64,000 nt of DNA from assembly GCA_021292105.1 (NCBI GenBank), contig CM037861.1:49909920-49973919 (forward strand). Direction: 5' to 3'. A program made the translations under genes and the position numbers. Positions within the stretch are counted from its first letter, which is position 1. The number at the start of each line of letters is the position of its first letter. This document shows, one piece after another, positions 12,745-24,456 of the stretch. Origin of the DNA: Anadara kagoshimensis. Taxonomy: Eukaryota > Mollusca > Bivalvia > Arcoida > Arcidae. A model generated the notes under the pieces. It saw only the letters and a program-made list of their open reading frames with translations, was not told the origin of the DNA and made no database searches.

Positions 12745-13116
12745 ATAATATGTAATTTAAACCAATCAACCGGTATCGCTGCTGGTGGCTAGTGCCCTGA
12801 TATCATAAACTCAGTGATCAATAGTTGTGTATTATTGTCAAAAAATACACTATTGTCCAAATCTCCTATTTAAAATTTGAAATTCCTCAAAAACTAATGT
12901 ATACTTCCTCATGAAGCGTATTTCCTTAGCTAAATTTGTTAAAATATATTTTGGTCCTTTGGATATTTTTTCAACATCATTTTTGGTCCAAGCATCATCA
13001 ATATCTTGAAAACAATAATGGTTTCAAAATTTCGGCGCAAGCACTACTGATGATGAATTGTATTCTAAAACGGCCGCCTAATGCTGTGAATTTAAACCTG
13101 GTATCATATGTAATTT
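12745..13116 (+). repeat. Family G repeat, near full length
   Basis: The longest G copy in the window. It runs from CGGTATCGCTGCTGGTGGC through AAATTCCTCAAAAACTAATG and the CAAGCACTACTGATGATG core to ACGGCCGCC and CTGGTATC. It is flanked by near-identical ATAATATGTAATTT (12,745-12,758) and ATCATATGTAATTT (13,103-13,116). The right-hand motif also ends other G copies, so part of it may belong to the element rather than being a target duplication. Unit A lacks it at 4,316-4,340. Confidence 0.75.
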
Positions 13117-13328
13117 CTTTCCGGTTTGCTAATGTTTTCACATACTTATTTCTGTATGGTTAACTCGTTTCGCTTTATAGTATAAGAACATGACATAAAC
13201 AGAATTTAGCTGTGTATTCTTGTTTTGGTTAACTATGTTCTCTTTAAAGTATTAAAATATGACATGACCATCCAGAATTAAGTTGTACATTCTTGTTCAA
13301 ACGTTTTATCATGGTGTTGGTTAAACAT

Positions 13329-13573
13329 CAGGACCCAGTTGTTCAAAGATTGATTAGCTTAATCAATAATTAACAAAGATTTAAATTATCAATAAAAATC
13401 GCCATATTATCATCAAATCCATAAATCTACAGCCACGCGCTTCAATTTGTTGAAGTTCTGTTTACTTACGCCATTTTCAACATCAATTTCACCACAGATT
13501 CGAATTTATGCATTATTCAAATTTTGACTAATCAAGTGATTAAACTAATCAGGCTTCAAGCAACTCACCCCTG
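13329..13573. mobile_element. 245-bp inverted-repeat element (MITE) private to unit B
   Basis: The left end CAGGACCCAGTTGTTCAAAG and the inverted right end (CAGGGGTGAGTTGCTTGAAG when reverse complemented) match over about 40 bp. Both continue into GATTAG.TTAATCA. The matching place in unit A (4,616-4,640, GTTAAACAGTTGTTGGG) has no insert. There is no coding capacity, so it would need a transposase supplied elsewhere. The superfamily is not assigned. Confidence 0.75.
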
Positions 13574-14710
13574 TTATGTATAAGTTGTCTGCCGTGAATC
13601 CTTATTTCATATAGTACGACCAATAAAAAACCACAGTTAACCTTATATTCTGTGAATTCTAAGTATTGGTAACAACGAAGCATACTTTTAAAATACTTGT
13701 ATATAAAACAGCCAAATTAACAATCTTTGCTTGTAAAATGAAAATCAATCTAAATGTTTTTTCCATGATATTGGTTGGATATATGTTGGACATAAGTGGT
13801 CTGCCTGCCATATCAATTATAGGGCAAATCTTAAAATATTGCGATTTTGGTCAAAGCAAATATAATTCCAACACGGCCATCTGGTACAGGTTTAGCAATA
13901 GTTTTACGGGTTCTACCTCATATCCTAAATAAAGTCAGTGTAAGGAATCTGAAAATCTTCGTTTGCAAAAAAGTAAAACTGCAAATTTATCAAATAACAC
14001 CTATTTTAGACATTTTAATCAGGACATATTAAAAATTAAATCGAATTTTAGTTTCCAATTCCTCTTACCAGAAATTCGGTTGATGATTACTGTAAAATAG
14101 AAAAGTAACAATCTCTTAATAACACGATTTGAACTCAGGAGCAGCAAAAAATTAAATCCTATTTCAAATATTTTGTCATTTAAAGCTAGTCATTTAAAAC
14201 AATTGGCGTTTGAATCGAAATTAAACATTCAGTTGCAGTGAAGTAATAAATCTGTCCATCATGTTACTTTATTTTTTTGCTTTATTGGTAATGCAATTCG
14301 ATACCAGTGAGATTAAGTGTCATATAAGGGTTTATTAAGACGTACAATGTAGTTTTCAGATAAACTTCCCCATTTTGCTTTTAAAACTAGAGAAGCATTA
14401 TTTCAATGAATTGATCTTTTAAAAAAACTTAATTCCTTATAAAAATAATCAGTGTTGCTTTCATTTTCACAACCTAGATATATATTCTGTAAATCGAGAA
14501 AATTTCAAGTTTGTTTAATTACGAGTAACAAGATGCGAAAATAAAAATATACATGGATCGGTATATTTGTGGCTGATATTACTTATTTCATTGCGTAAAG
14601 TTGCGGGAGTATACCTTAGTTTTTTAGGAATTTTGACCATTTTTATTTTCTACAGATATTAATTGAAGAATATTCTACTTAACAATGGTCACGAAATAAT
14701 TAAATGCCTG

Positions 14711-15020
14711 TAATGTGGAAGCGCGTGGCCTAGTGGTTAAGGCGTTGGACTCATGATTCGAAGGTCGTGGGTTCGATCCCTGGACCGGGCGATGTGTTGT
14801 GTCCTTGAGCAAGACACTTAATTTCACGTTGTTCCAGTTCATTCAGCTGAAAAATAAAAGAGTACCAGCAAAATGCTGGGGGTTAACCCTGCGATGGACC
14901 GGCGTCCCATTCAGGGGAGAGTCTTGTACTCTCAGTCGCTTAACGCCACCGAAACCGGGATAAACTCCGGCCTGATGGGCCTAATGGCTCGGGACAGACT
15001 TTAACTTTAACTTAATGTGG
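14711..15020 (+). mobile_element. tRNA-derived SINE with target-site duplication
   Basis: A SINE body at about 14,719-15,012 is bracketed by an 8-bp duplication TAATGTGG (14,711-14,718 and 15,013-15,020). The head is tRNA-like. Box A is TGGCCTAGTGG (14,726-14,736), box B is GGTTCGATCCC (14,770-14,780), and a 5-bp anticodon stem has loop CTCATGA (formal anticodon CAT). The body holds GTCCTTGAGCAAGACACTTA and GACCGGCGTCCCATTCAGG. The 3' end is a short TTTAACTTTAACTT repeat instead of poly-A. Unit A has the uninterrupted site CTGTAATGTGATGC at 5,945-5,958. Both internal promoter boxes look usable. Confidence 0.92.
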
Positions 15021-15067
15021 TACATTTTATGTAACCAGAGTTGTGATTACTTCTTAACATTTATGGG

Positions 15068-15235
15068 CGTCAATACATATTATACCAGTTTTATTTTTAC
15101 AGGGCTAAATGGTCGTTGTGAAATACAATTCCTCATCAGTAGTGCTTGAACAAAAATTGTAAAACTAATTTTTTCAAGATGTTGCAAAGATATCCAAAGG
15201 GCCAAAATACAACATACACCAGCAGATATGGTATG
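15068..15235 (-). repeat. Family G repeat, partial
   Basis: The unit-B counterpart of 6,015-6,350. It has ACCAGTTTTATTTTTACAG, CATCAGTAGTGCTTG and GGGCCAAAATAC, then breaks off earlier than in A, which implies a deletion in B. Confidence 0.7.
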
Positions 15236-16336
15236 ATTAACAAGATGGGAAAATACAAAGTACACATCGATCCGTCTATTCTTTGCTGACATTACCTATT
15301 TCACTGCATTAATTTCACAAAACATTAAATAATTTGTCATATATTTAGACTTTGTGTTTATATATTTTTAACATTTTGCATGATATATTGGGACAAAATC
15401 GCCATTCACTAACCAAAATATTCATACTTGGTTTTCCATTATACACAAGTTCTATAAAACCTGTTGTCAATATCTACAAAATGTATGAATGGGATTATAT
15501 TATTATTCTTATAAAAGCGAATTGACGAATGAATACAAAATAACAAATTGGCGAAAATAGAATTCTTTTAATAAACGCGAGAAACAATTCTTGACCTTTA
15601 ACTGCATTTTATTGTGATCTATCAAACTTTTGTGATTCCTTAAGTTATACAAGACAGTTTATTATATTTACCAAAGGTCACCAGTGGAGTCACAAATAAA
15701 TTAAATTGCCGCAATTCGGTGCATATTATATAACCAGAGAAATGTTAATAATTCTTAGGATTCATAGACATCAATACATATCTAATATCACAGGGGTTAG
15801 TTCGTTTGTAGAAAATATAACTTATTTTATTGACAATTGATATTTTATAATCACAACGATGAATAATTTTATCTGTTTTATTATTCCTGTTACATTCTCT
15901 GTCATTTATATCTTATATTATCATTATCCCCACTGTGTATAGGTCGAAATTATTCAAATAATGTTCCTTGAATCATATTTCCTCTCTGTGTGCATATATA
16001 TTTTTGTAAATTATAATAACAATACACATTATATATTTTTGGGTTAATGTTTCATTATTTGATTAAATTGTCATAGTGTTCACTTTTTAAATGTCTATTT
16101 TTTGTGGATCAATGGCTGTGAAAACAGTGGATGGTTGGGTTCCTCCAATAGTACTCTTAACACACCAATAACAACTAACTCCCTTGTCCATCTAAGGTTG
16201 ATTTTTTTCAAAATATGTTTTACCAAACAGTGTATATATTTACTTGTTCCGTCTTGTTTGGTCGTTAAAAAATTAACTTTTGTTCTTGGCCGAGTCGGCT
16301 ATATTTTCTACTGCTAAATTTCATTATCAAGTATTT

Positions 16337-16500
16337 TGAAAGCAATCCATGTATAGTAGGATAAACAGGCGGTCCTAACCTTTTTGGAACACCCGATTGT
16401 ACTCTCCTAGTTAAAATTCACGTGTTTAATCTTACTTCTCAGTTACAATGTTTCTACTTGGCTTATGGATTATGATTTTGACATAAAAATATGTTCTTGA
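16337..16500 (+). repeat. Family T repeat
   Basis: The unit-B partner of 7,437-7,592. CACGTG is at 16,419-16,424. Confidence 0.75.
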
Positions 16501-17034
16501 TTCCTATTCGAAAAATGAAAAACTATTTGTCTTTAAGTCATATTTTTCAGACATATTTGTATATTTTGCTTTGATAACTTAGTCGTCTGACATTGAAAAA
16601 CGAACAAGTGATTCATTCTTGAAAATGTTAGGCACCCTTGCTTTGATCTTTAAACCTATGCTTTTAGACATCGTATTTATATTCTAACATGTCAATTTAT
16701 TAATGAAACCTTGTCAAAACTCAAAGAAATAAGATTGCAAAATCAAAATTGTTTTTCCTGCACAACAATACACTTATTTGTGAAAAATGTGTTTAGTCAC
16801 ATTACGATACAAATAATATATGAATTTTAAAAATTGATACCATCACAAGATTTATTGTAGACGTTCAACTAGTCCAAGACTGAAATTTTCATTTTTGCAA
16901 GATTCACCTATACTTCATTACTTTGATATAAAAATATAATTATTTGTCAAGCACCATACAGACTCCAAACAGAGAAATACGGAAAATGTCATCTAACAAA
17001 ATATTTAGCGTTTTTGATAACTTATTTGTTGTGT

Positions 17035-17275
17035 TTGGTCATATAATTTTCCAATAAACAATCGGTAAACCAACGGTCACAAACTTTACCGCTGCTTGCT
17101 GCTTTATGCAGAACCTTGTTAATCTGTTAAGACTTAACTGTGGCAAAATCATACAACTTCATTTACAGATACATAGGTGACGTTCTAGCCCTAATTAAGC
17201 CCAAATTTGGAATCAATGTGAATTTCATCTATCCTAGTGTATGTGAAATAAAAGATACGAAGTAAAGAAGTATAA
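17035..17275 (+). pseudogene. Reverse transcriptase remnant (unit B partner of 8,020-8,300)
   Basis: Slightly better preserved than its partner in unit A. ATAATTTTCCAATAAACAAT corresponds to the IFQQTIG block, and ATGCAGAACCTTGTTAATCT and TTTACAGATACATAGGTGAC follow. The YIDD codons are present only with a frameshift and the Asp pair is not intact. No continuous reading frame exists. Confidence 0.55.
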
Positions 17276-19224
17276 GATTTAGTGTAAACCAAATAGTTTC
17301 TCATCTCGGGTTTGGTTAGAGATGTTCATTTAGTCGTTTTCTAGACAAAAAACAACAATTAAACAATAATAAGAACGCCTAATGAAATCCATCGATAAAC
17401 CGTGTTTAAGAAAGCAAAATTTAATCACCGGTTAAAGATGGTTGACTGAATCTGTACATTGCATTTATTTAATGCATATCGGATGTTATCTAAGTAAATT
17501 GAAATGTCGGATTTTTAAGTTCAACGAGGAAAATATTGCGTTTGGAAATCTCATTTCATTTCATTTGAAAATCTTATTAAATTTGAAATTTAAATGCACA
17601 ATTTAAACCATGACTTCAATGATGTTAATTCTAATATATAGAAGAAGCGGCACTGATTAACTGTATTCTATTCTGTAAATTTGCTATTGGTGAGCGAATC
17701 GATTCTCTGTCCGATATGACATTCGGTCTTGAACCGTACACTTTCTTTTTCAAATGAATACGAAATTTCCAACTTCTGCCTGGAACTGATTTGCTTATGG
17801 TACATTTAAAGGGCCCTCCATACATCCAAATTGATTATACAATCAATATGCACGCATTCATATATCAAGAATATACTTCTATATTAAGTTTGTAATGACA
17901 TTTTGTATCTATTCTACTTCGTACGAATAAAGAAACAAAGCAACAATCAATGGTGCACTGATTGTGTCTATTAAATTATACTAGATTGCTTAAAAAACAT
18001 TTTTGTCAGGGCAATCTTCAAAATTAGTTGAGCAAATTATAGAAAAACAAGATTTTTTAGAAATAAAACGTTCGAGACGTTCTAATAAAGCAATAATATA
18101 AATAAATCAAAGTGTAACTAATTACTCTTTGATTGCACTTGCCAGTAATCTGAAAACGTGCACATAATATCAAAATTTAAACTCTGTAAATGCAAAAAAA
18201 TCGAATCTAATTTCAAGTATTTAGTCATTTAAATCTAGTCATTTAACGCAATCGGCGTTCAATTCGAAATTAAACTTTCAATTACAGTGAAGTTATGAAT
18301 CTGTACACCATGTTTTTTTTAATTTTTTTCTTAATTTGATTCGAAACCAATGTATTATGGTGTATAATGCAGTTTCTCTATGCCCTTTTGTATGCTACAT
18401 TTGATAAAGGTCCGTTCAATTAAAACTTTTAAAAGGTTACAATTGTAGTGGTTTTGGGAGTGTATTAAAATCATAAGTATGGTTTTTCTTTTAAATAGAT
18501 AAAAAGCAAAGGGAATAAGGACACAGGATGAAAAACATATAAACCATTTTTGAGAAAATAATATATACCCGATATATAACATAAATCCAACAGCTGAATT
18601 AAAATGTCAATATTCAAAATAACACAACAATACACAAGAAAAGTTTATTTGTAGTCACAAATATCTGGTCTTACATCAAATAATATCCTCACTGAATCAA
18701 ACGCATTTGGGAATAAATCGTTTTATTGCCTAATAAGGATCGCCTTCAATTGATCACGTCCCACTCTGGATATATTTGTAGTGGGTTTTTTTTTTTTTGG
18801 TATTACAAGAAAGGTCTAAGTATTAATTTAAAGTAGCTTGTTAGTCGGAATATGACGATGACGGATATAATGTTCTTATTTAACTTTATACACACATGCT
18901 ACTTCAACTGCAGATGCTTTCTCTTCCAATATATCACAGAAAGCTGCTGGTGTTAGTTTCGATTGTGACATTTATTGCCTGTGAACGAATTCATTGATTT
19001 TTTTTAAAACGAGAAAAATACTAACCCCTTATCTATATTTTATAGGACGTCAGTGAGGGTGTTGGTGGAATTCATAATAAAAAAACTTTGCCTCGGAATT
19101 TTATGCATGTCATTTTTTTTAATTAATCAAACAAAAGTCAAATAAAAATATCATTCATAAGGTGTTACATTAGACGTTTGTATTCCGCGCTAAATTCCGA
19201 GAACAAAAATTTAAGCCAGATGAC

Positions 19225-19440
19225 TTCAATTTTGCTATTGTCAACTTGGCACTGTGCAGAAACATACCTGCTTGTCCTTCTTATGGTGAACATATTCTAC
19301 AGAATCAATTTCTTCTACGGAAGCTTTTTATGAAAATAATGTAGCTAGTTGCTTAGAAATAAATGCTTGATTCAGGGATAACCAAAGCCTATGCTTATCA
19401 CGGTCTTAAAAAATTATAGCCGTCAACACTTATTGATTGT
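19225..19440 (+). pseudogene. Reverse transcriptase remnant (unit B partner of 10,915-11,135)
   Basis: The DFNFAIVNL and ..IPACPSYG-like blocks recur with the same frame damage as in A, so the piece was already broken before the duplication. Confidence 0.6.
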
Positions 19441-19499
19441 TTGACAAATGGTTAGAAAACCCGTTTATTTATGTACTAAAACCTCGACATTAAAAAAAA

Positions 19500-19725
19500 C
19501 AATTAAAAGCCCAAACAAACCAATCTATGCACAAACCACAATTCCAAAGCTGGTAAATTAGGTTAAATACGTCAACTTCCAACAGGAACAAACAGGTTAG
19601 GTGAGGTTGGAGGATCCGAAAGGATAAGCACATCCTATTAAGTTACCGACACCCACCCGTGTGTAATCAAAATTGGAAATAAAAGGACCATCGAACTAAG
19701 GGACGTTAGATATCTAGGGTAATTT
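19500..19725 (-). repeat. Family T repeat
   Basis: The unit-B partner of 11,200-11,418, with the same degenerate GGTTAGGTGAGGTTGG block. Confidence 0.75.
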
Positions 19726-20324
19726 GGATAAGACATTATCATGTTTAAGCCAAATTGACCGATTCCATAGGTAGTCAACATCAACATATATGCCAGAAAG
19801 TCAATTTTGCATAGCTGCTTGTAAAATAAATCAATAAGTATGTGATTAAAATGAAAATAATTAAATGCATCGATGATTATCATGTTTATTGCAAAGAAAT
19901 TTTCTAATATTTGAAGATGAACAGATTTCCAATATCAAAGATGATATATCTCTATTTGACAACATATCATTGAAGCCAGCGTATGGCACCAAAGTATTTA
20001 TTCGATGAAACAAGTTTCGTAGTTTTTTATGATCCCAATTATTAAATGTTTCGAAGATTAGCTTTGAGGTTTAGAAAATGGCGTCTGTAATACTACACTT
20101 ACAGAATATGTTATATTCGTGTTTGTTTGATGTTAAGATATTGTGTTTATAAAATAAATATAATTAGAAGATGTAAATTAATCAGTTTTAGTAATAACTC
20201 ATGTAAATATATTATTTTCCACTCGATAAATCATAAATTAAACATTCCGATACATGTTCAAATCACAATCAACAATAAACGAGATTTATTTACAACAATT
20301 ATAGACAGCCTATTTGCATAATTG

Positions 20325-20590
20325 TTGTTTAGTGATATAATTTTTTCAACATAAATTCAGTATACAAAGGGCACAAACTCTTCACATTGCTTTAGATATC
20401 TTTCAGTATTCTTGTGAAGAAAATTTCATGCATCACCTTGATAAATTGCAGAGGAGCCTGTCGTCATATTATTCATTCCACAGATATACAGATGACGTTC
20501 TGTCTCTAAACAATCCTAAATTTGGAAACTATGTAAATATGTCATCTATCCTAGTGAGCTTTGAAATAAAGTTACGAGTGATTCTTTGAG
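20325..20590 (+). pseudogene. Reverse transcriptase remnant (unit B partner of 12,020-12,316)
   Basis: TAATTTTTTCAACATAAATT..GGGCACAAACTCTTCACATTG corresponds to the fingers block. Then ACAGATATACAGATGACGTTC keeps a TDDV-like codon run, followed by TCTAAACAATCCTAAATTTG (SLNNPKF) and TATCCTAGTGAG (YPSE). This copy keeps a DDV at the catalytic position but has stops and frameshifts on both sides. Confidence 0.6.
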
Positions 20591-20702
20591 GCTACATTGA
20601 CAAACGTATTGACTTTTTTGTTAACTTTCCTTGTCTTTAAGCAATATACCTTCTTCTCCTTGGTAATAATAATTGTTGTCCAGCCTCTGCATATCATGAC
20701 CT

Positions 20703-20960
20703 AAATTTTTTTACGGCCGTCATCACAGTATTGTATAATGTCTCTGTGTCCAGGATTGCTCTGGATATATTTGACGTCCATAGTTCCATGTTCTTTCACT
20801 CAATTTGATTACACACCTTGCGGTTTAGCTACTAAACGGGAGGTGCCTATCCTTCGGAGAGCACCCGGCCTCATTCCCTGGTGGAAAGTTCATGTTGAAC
20901 CTGATTTGTCAGTTCCAAGCTTTTACTTTGGGCAAGAGTTAGTATGTTTGTTTTTGATGA
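20703..20960 (+). repeat. RT C-terminal tail followed by family T repeat
   Basis: TTACGGCCGTCATCACAGTATTG encodes the ..GRHHSI end of the RT family. A GTCTCTGTGTCCAGGATTGC block follows, and then the T sequence from CCATAGTTCCATGTTC. This adjacency, repeated at 38,685, 47,190 and 51,058, ties T to the 3' end of the RT element. Confidence 0.75.
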
Positions 20961-21519
20961 TTACACAGGGAACATCCACGATGGAGTGAGGCTAGATGAC
21001 TGTTTATTATGCGTTTTCAATTTTACACCGGTATCACTGTCGTTAATCCGTAGAGTCAGAAATTGTTTTGTTGGGCAGTTTCGGTCAATTTAAGTTTTCA
21101 ATATGGCGGAGATATTTTACAAAAGTGATGAAGATGCAGACATCTGTTATGATAGGTTTTTGAACAATACAGATTTTCCATGTTTTTGTTACGTGTTTTG
21201 GCTTTTTAATCAACCTGAAATTAGTTTACACGAAATATATTTTCTATGCAATTATGTTTTTGCTTCTTTAGCAACTTACATCACTAAATATTTGCTGCAA
21301 TATTTGCCGAGAAAAAGATTGGATATTTTGATCGATGGTGAATACATCTATCAATTTTGACCACTTATCAAATACCACAGATTCATATTTCAATTCAGCA
21401 ATATTAATTACCCAATAGAGTCTTAGGGATATACATGTATGTATAATTAAATTATAGAATATACTCTTAACAAGATAACAAGGAATTTTTTAAGAAAAAA
21501 ATTGTTTACACACAGTATA

Positions 21520-21612
21520 ATTTATGTGTCTAACCTGACTTGTCAGTTCCAAAAAATTCACTTTATTACTGGATTGTGATTTGACCATGGATAAGTATGT
21601 TTGTTTTTTATT
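21520..21612 (+). repeat. Family T repeat, 3' fragment
   Basis: Only the end of the family is present: GTGTCTAACCTGACTTGTCAG, ACTGGATTGTGATTTG and GTATGTTTGTTTTT. It lies before the RT remnant at 21,730, outside the duplication. Confidence 0.65.
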
Positions 21613-21729
21613 ATGCCTCTTGATAACATGATCATATTTAAGTAATTTCAAAAATTTTAACCGAAAAGATTCGAAAGTGTACAAAAATACGATATACCTA
21701 TAAATACAAACTGTGCACCATTGCTTCCT

Positions 21730-22185
21730 GATTCGGTTTTTTTATTCGTATATATAGAATAAATATTTATGCAGAACCTTGTTAAATCTGAAGACAATAC
21801 TATCGCCAAATCATTCAACTCCACATAGATATATAGATGATGATTTATCTATTAATAATTAGTAAATTTGTAGGTTATGCGGATGTCGTCTATCCCGGTT
21901 GAAATAAAGATACGACTAATTCTTCTTTTCCATATCTAGACATATACTTAAATTATGACGCCAACGAAAGGCTATATTTGAAACTGTATGACAAACGCGA
22001 TGACTTCAATTTTACTATTGCCAACTTTTTTTATATGCATACTCACCTGCTTCTCCGGCTTATGGTGTATTTATTTCACAAAAGGCTATGGTAGAGCTTG
22101 TTCCCACGATGGGAACTTTATACAACGAAGCAAGCTCCTTACAAATAAACGGTTGACACAAAGATTCTCTGTAAATATCTGACGT
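21730..22185 (+). pseudogene. Reverse transcriptase remnant, longest palm-to-thumb piece
   Basis: Successive blocks in several frames are MQNLVKSED-like, STYRYIDD (CACATAGATATATAGATGATG), KFVGYADVVYPG, SSFPYLDIYLNYDANERL, KLYDKRDDFNFTIAN, and finally FIQRSKLLTNKRLTQRF (22,088-22,170). The YIDD codons are intact, but single-base shifts separate the blocks and a stop interrupts the first part. The KFHGRH tail present at 51 kb is deleted; the sequence goes directly from ..TQRFSVNI into the T repeat. Penelope-like affiliation is inferred from the YIDD core and domain order. Confidence 0.7.
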
Positions 22186-22385
22186 CCCATAATTCCATGT
22201 TTCTTTTATTCATAAATTTGATTAGACACATGGCTGGTGTAGCTAGCTAAATAGGAGGTGCTTACCTTACAGTAGCACCAGATCTCACTTCCTCTATGGA
22301 AGTTTACGTATTTTACCGGATTTGCCAGCTTCAACTTCGCTTTGGGATTTTGTTTTGGACATGAATCGGTTTATGTTTGTTTTTT
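22182..22385 (+). repeat. Family T repeat
   Basis: Directly joined to the RT remnant. It has CCATAATTCCATGTTTC, CTAGCTAAATAGGAGGTGC and TTGTTTTGGACATGAAT. The E-box position is degraded to TTACGTA. Confidence 0.75.
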
Positions 22386-23374
22386 ACTTATTTTCCTACC
22401 TTAAAAATGTGTTAATTAATAATTACAATAATATCTATGCCTTTTGTGAGAAAGTGTTTCAATAGGAATTACGATGAAAATAAGTTATTACTCTGCTAAT
22501 GTTTGAGAGAACATTTATAGCCTCAATACGCAATGTATCACATGTAACCTCTTTCTTCTCATTTTAAGCATCAAAATGGTTTTATGCATCAAAATATTAT
22601 AACTTACATATTTTTGCCACTAAAATTAAAAGATATAACATTAAAATAATTTATTGCATTATAATTCTATAATATATCATCTTAATGAAATACATGTATA
22701 ATACATTAATTTTTGTTTTTACATTTTTGCAATGTTTCACACGCCACATCACCTTGACAAATAACACTGGTTAGATTCGATGATGGGCACGCCCTAAACT
22801 TTATAGTTGGGTTTGATTGTCTTGTTTGGCGGCTTCGAACAGTTATTTCCTGGTCGTAATAATGGTTTTAACATTTTTCTCTTCCACTCTAAATCTATCG
22901 ATTTGTTTCGATGATGTCATTCTGTTTCATATTTCATGCTCATTATTTATCTGCTCTCACAAACAATCACATCATTGGCATTTCCTGGTATTTTTTTACT
23001 CTTACTTTGGGTGAATTCTCTTGCGATTTACGAGATGACGTCAACAACTGGCATCCGTAATTTCGTCAAGTATGAAATACAATCCAAATTTATTCTCAAA
23101 GCAACAATAAAATATATTGCATAGTACATGATTTCATAAAGCAATTGTCTGCCACGTGAAGTAGATCTATATACTTTTGTTCTACAATAAGTGCATTTAT
23201 ATCAGAATGAGTTTTTGTGTCTGTTGGACAACATTATAATCCAAAAAATACCAATCCATGTACAACCAATTTACATTGTAAGATTTTAAAAAGCTCAAAA
23301 ACAAATAAGATATATTTCCCATCAGTAACGAAACGATGTTCATCCCATTCTATTTTTTATTTTAGTAAATAAAA
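22386..23374. other. Unassigned AT-rich sequence
   Basis: No recognised element. The open frames at 22,817-23,124 overlap each other in different frames and show no motif. Confidence 0.45.
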
Positions 23375-23615
23375 AAACAAACATACTAATTCATGTTCGA
23401 ATCACAATTCAGAAGCAAAGTACTAGTAAAAACTTTAAAACTGACAAGTAAGGTTAAACACGTGGATTTCTACAGGTAAGTGAGGCTGGGTGCTTCGAAA
23501 GGGTAAGCAACTCCTGTTTAATTAGCTACACCCGCCAAGTGTGTACTTAAAATTGAGTGAAAGGAACATTGAACTATGGGACGTCAAATATATCCAGAGC
23601 AATCCTGGACAAAGG
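23375..23615 (-). repeat. Family T repeat, near complete
   Basis: A reverse copy from GGACATGAATTAGTATG-like sequence (minus orientation) back to TATTTGACGTCCCATAGTTC. It therefore includes the last bases of the RT-adjacent block. CACGTG is at 23,459-23,464. Confidence 0.75.
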
Positions 23616-24456
23616 ACATCGAACTTATCTTAGTTAAGTTTCAAAATATCGCCTGGAAAAAAATATAATGGTCATGAAAACTTATTGTAAACGTAATGGC
23701 CAATGTATATCAGAAACTTATTTTGTTTTCCCTCTTGAAATGATTTCACTAAAAGCATTCGTCATCTTTCACAATAACATTAATTCGGTAACAATTCCTT
23801 TCTATCAGTTGACCAGTTAACACCTTTGTTGTCTAGACGCGAAAACGTACAAGTGTTCAATTATCTACAACAACGGATAGATGCACTTGCTTTGAACCTT
23901 TACAATATATTTTTCATTTTGATATTTTCAATTTATATTATCAAACTTATTGTCTAAAAAAGGAATAAAAGTGTGTTCCTCCTTCTTACAAGGCACATTG
24001 AATGAATAAGGCTAATTTTAATTCATTATTTCTAAATGTGTGCATTTACGCAATCATTGCGACAATCAAAAGCACTCAATGTTACAGTACTATATCAGCA
24101 CAATTAGACGTTTTACTCCAGTCCAAAGACGAGAGTTTTAAAAATTGGTAGCCCAAATATATTAATTTTGTCTTCTTTTGTTTCGGTTCCTTTCATTTAC
24201 TTACATTGTATCATGTGTTACGAAATGGTAATGTGTGACACGTCTTTCTTCCAGTTGGAACTTGGAAATATTGATGATTCGGTGCTGTTACTCTGCTATT
24301 CAAATCAACAATAATTCAGGATCAAAATTTCAGACATATACTGGTTTATGAAAAGCCCACTAAATCTAAATAAATGCATCGTTTGAACTTGGACCTGAGA
24401 ACCCAGTTCCATTCCTAGGATTGTCTTCAAACCAGATTTCAGAAAAAAATTTATTT
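23616..24456. other. Unassigned sequence
   Basis: I see no gene or element in this stretch. Confidence 0.4.

Larger units (their letters stand above)
12605..20960. repeat. Tandem segmental duplication, unit B
   Basis: The second 8.4-kb direct unit; see unit A. It starts at AAAATACATTCCAGACTATGAC (A: AAAATATATTCTAGACTATGA), quoted here only as the junction landmark. Private features are a G copy, an inverted-repeat element and a tRNA-derived SINE, each with an empty counterpart in A. Confidence 0.9.

Noticed and set aside
14719-14790. A functional tRNA gene (formal anticodon CAT)
   Set aside because: The tRNA-like head is followed by a SINE body and flanked by a target duplication. The acceptor stem does not close, so it is a SINE head.
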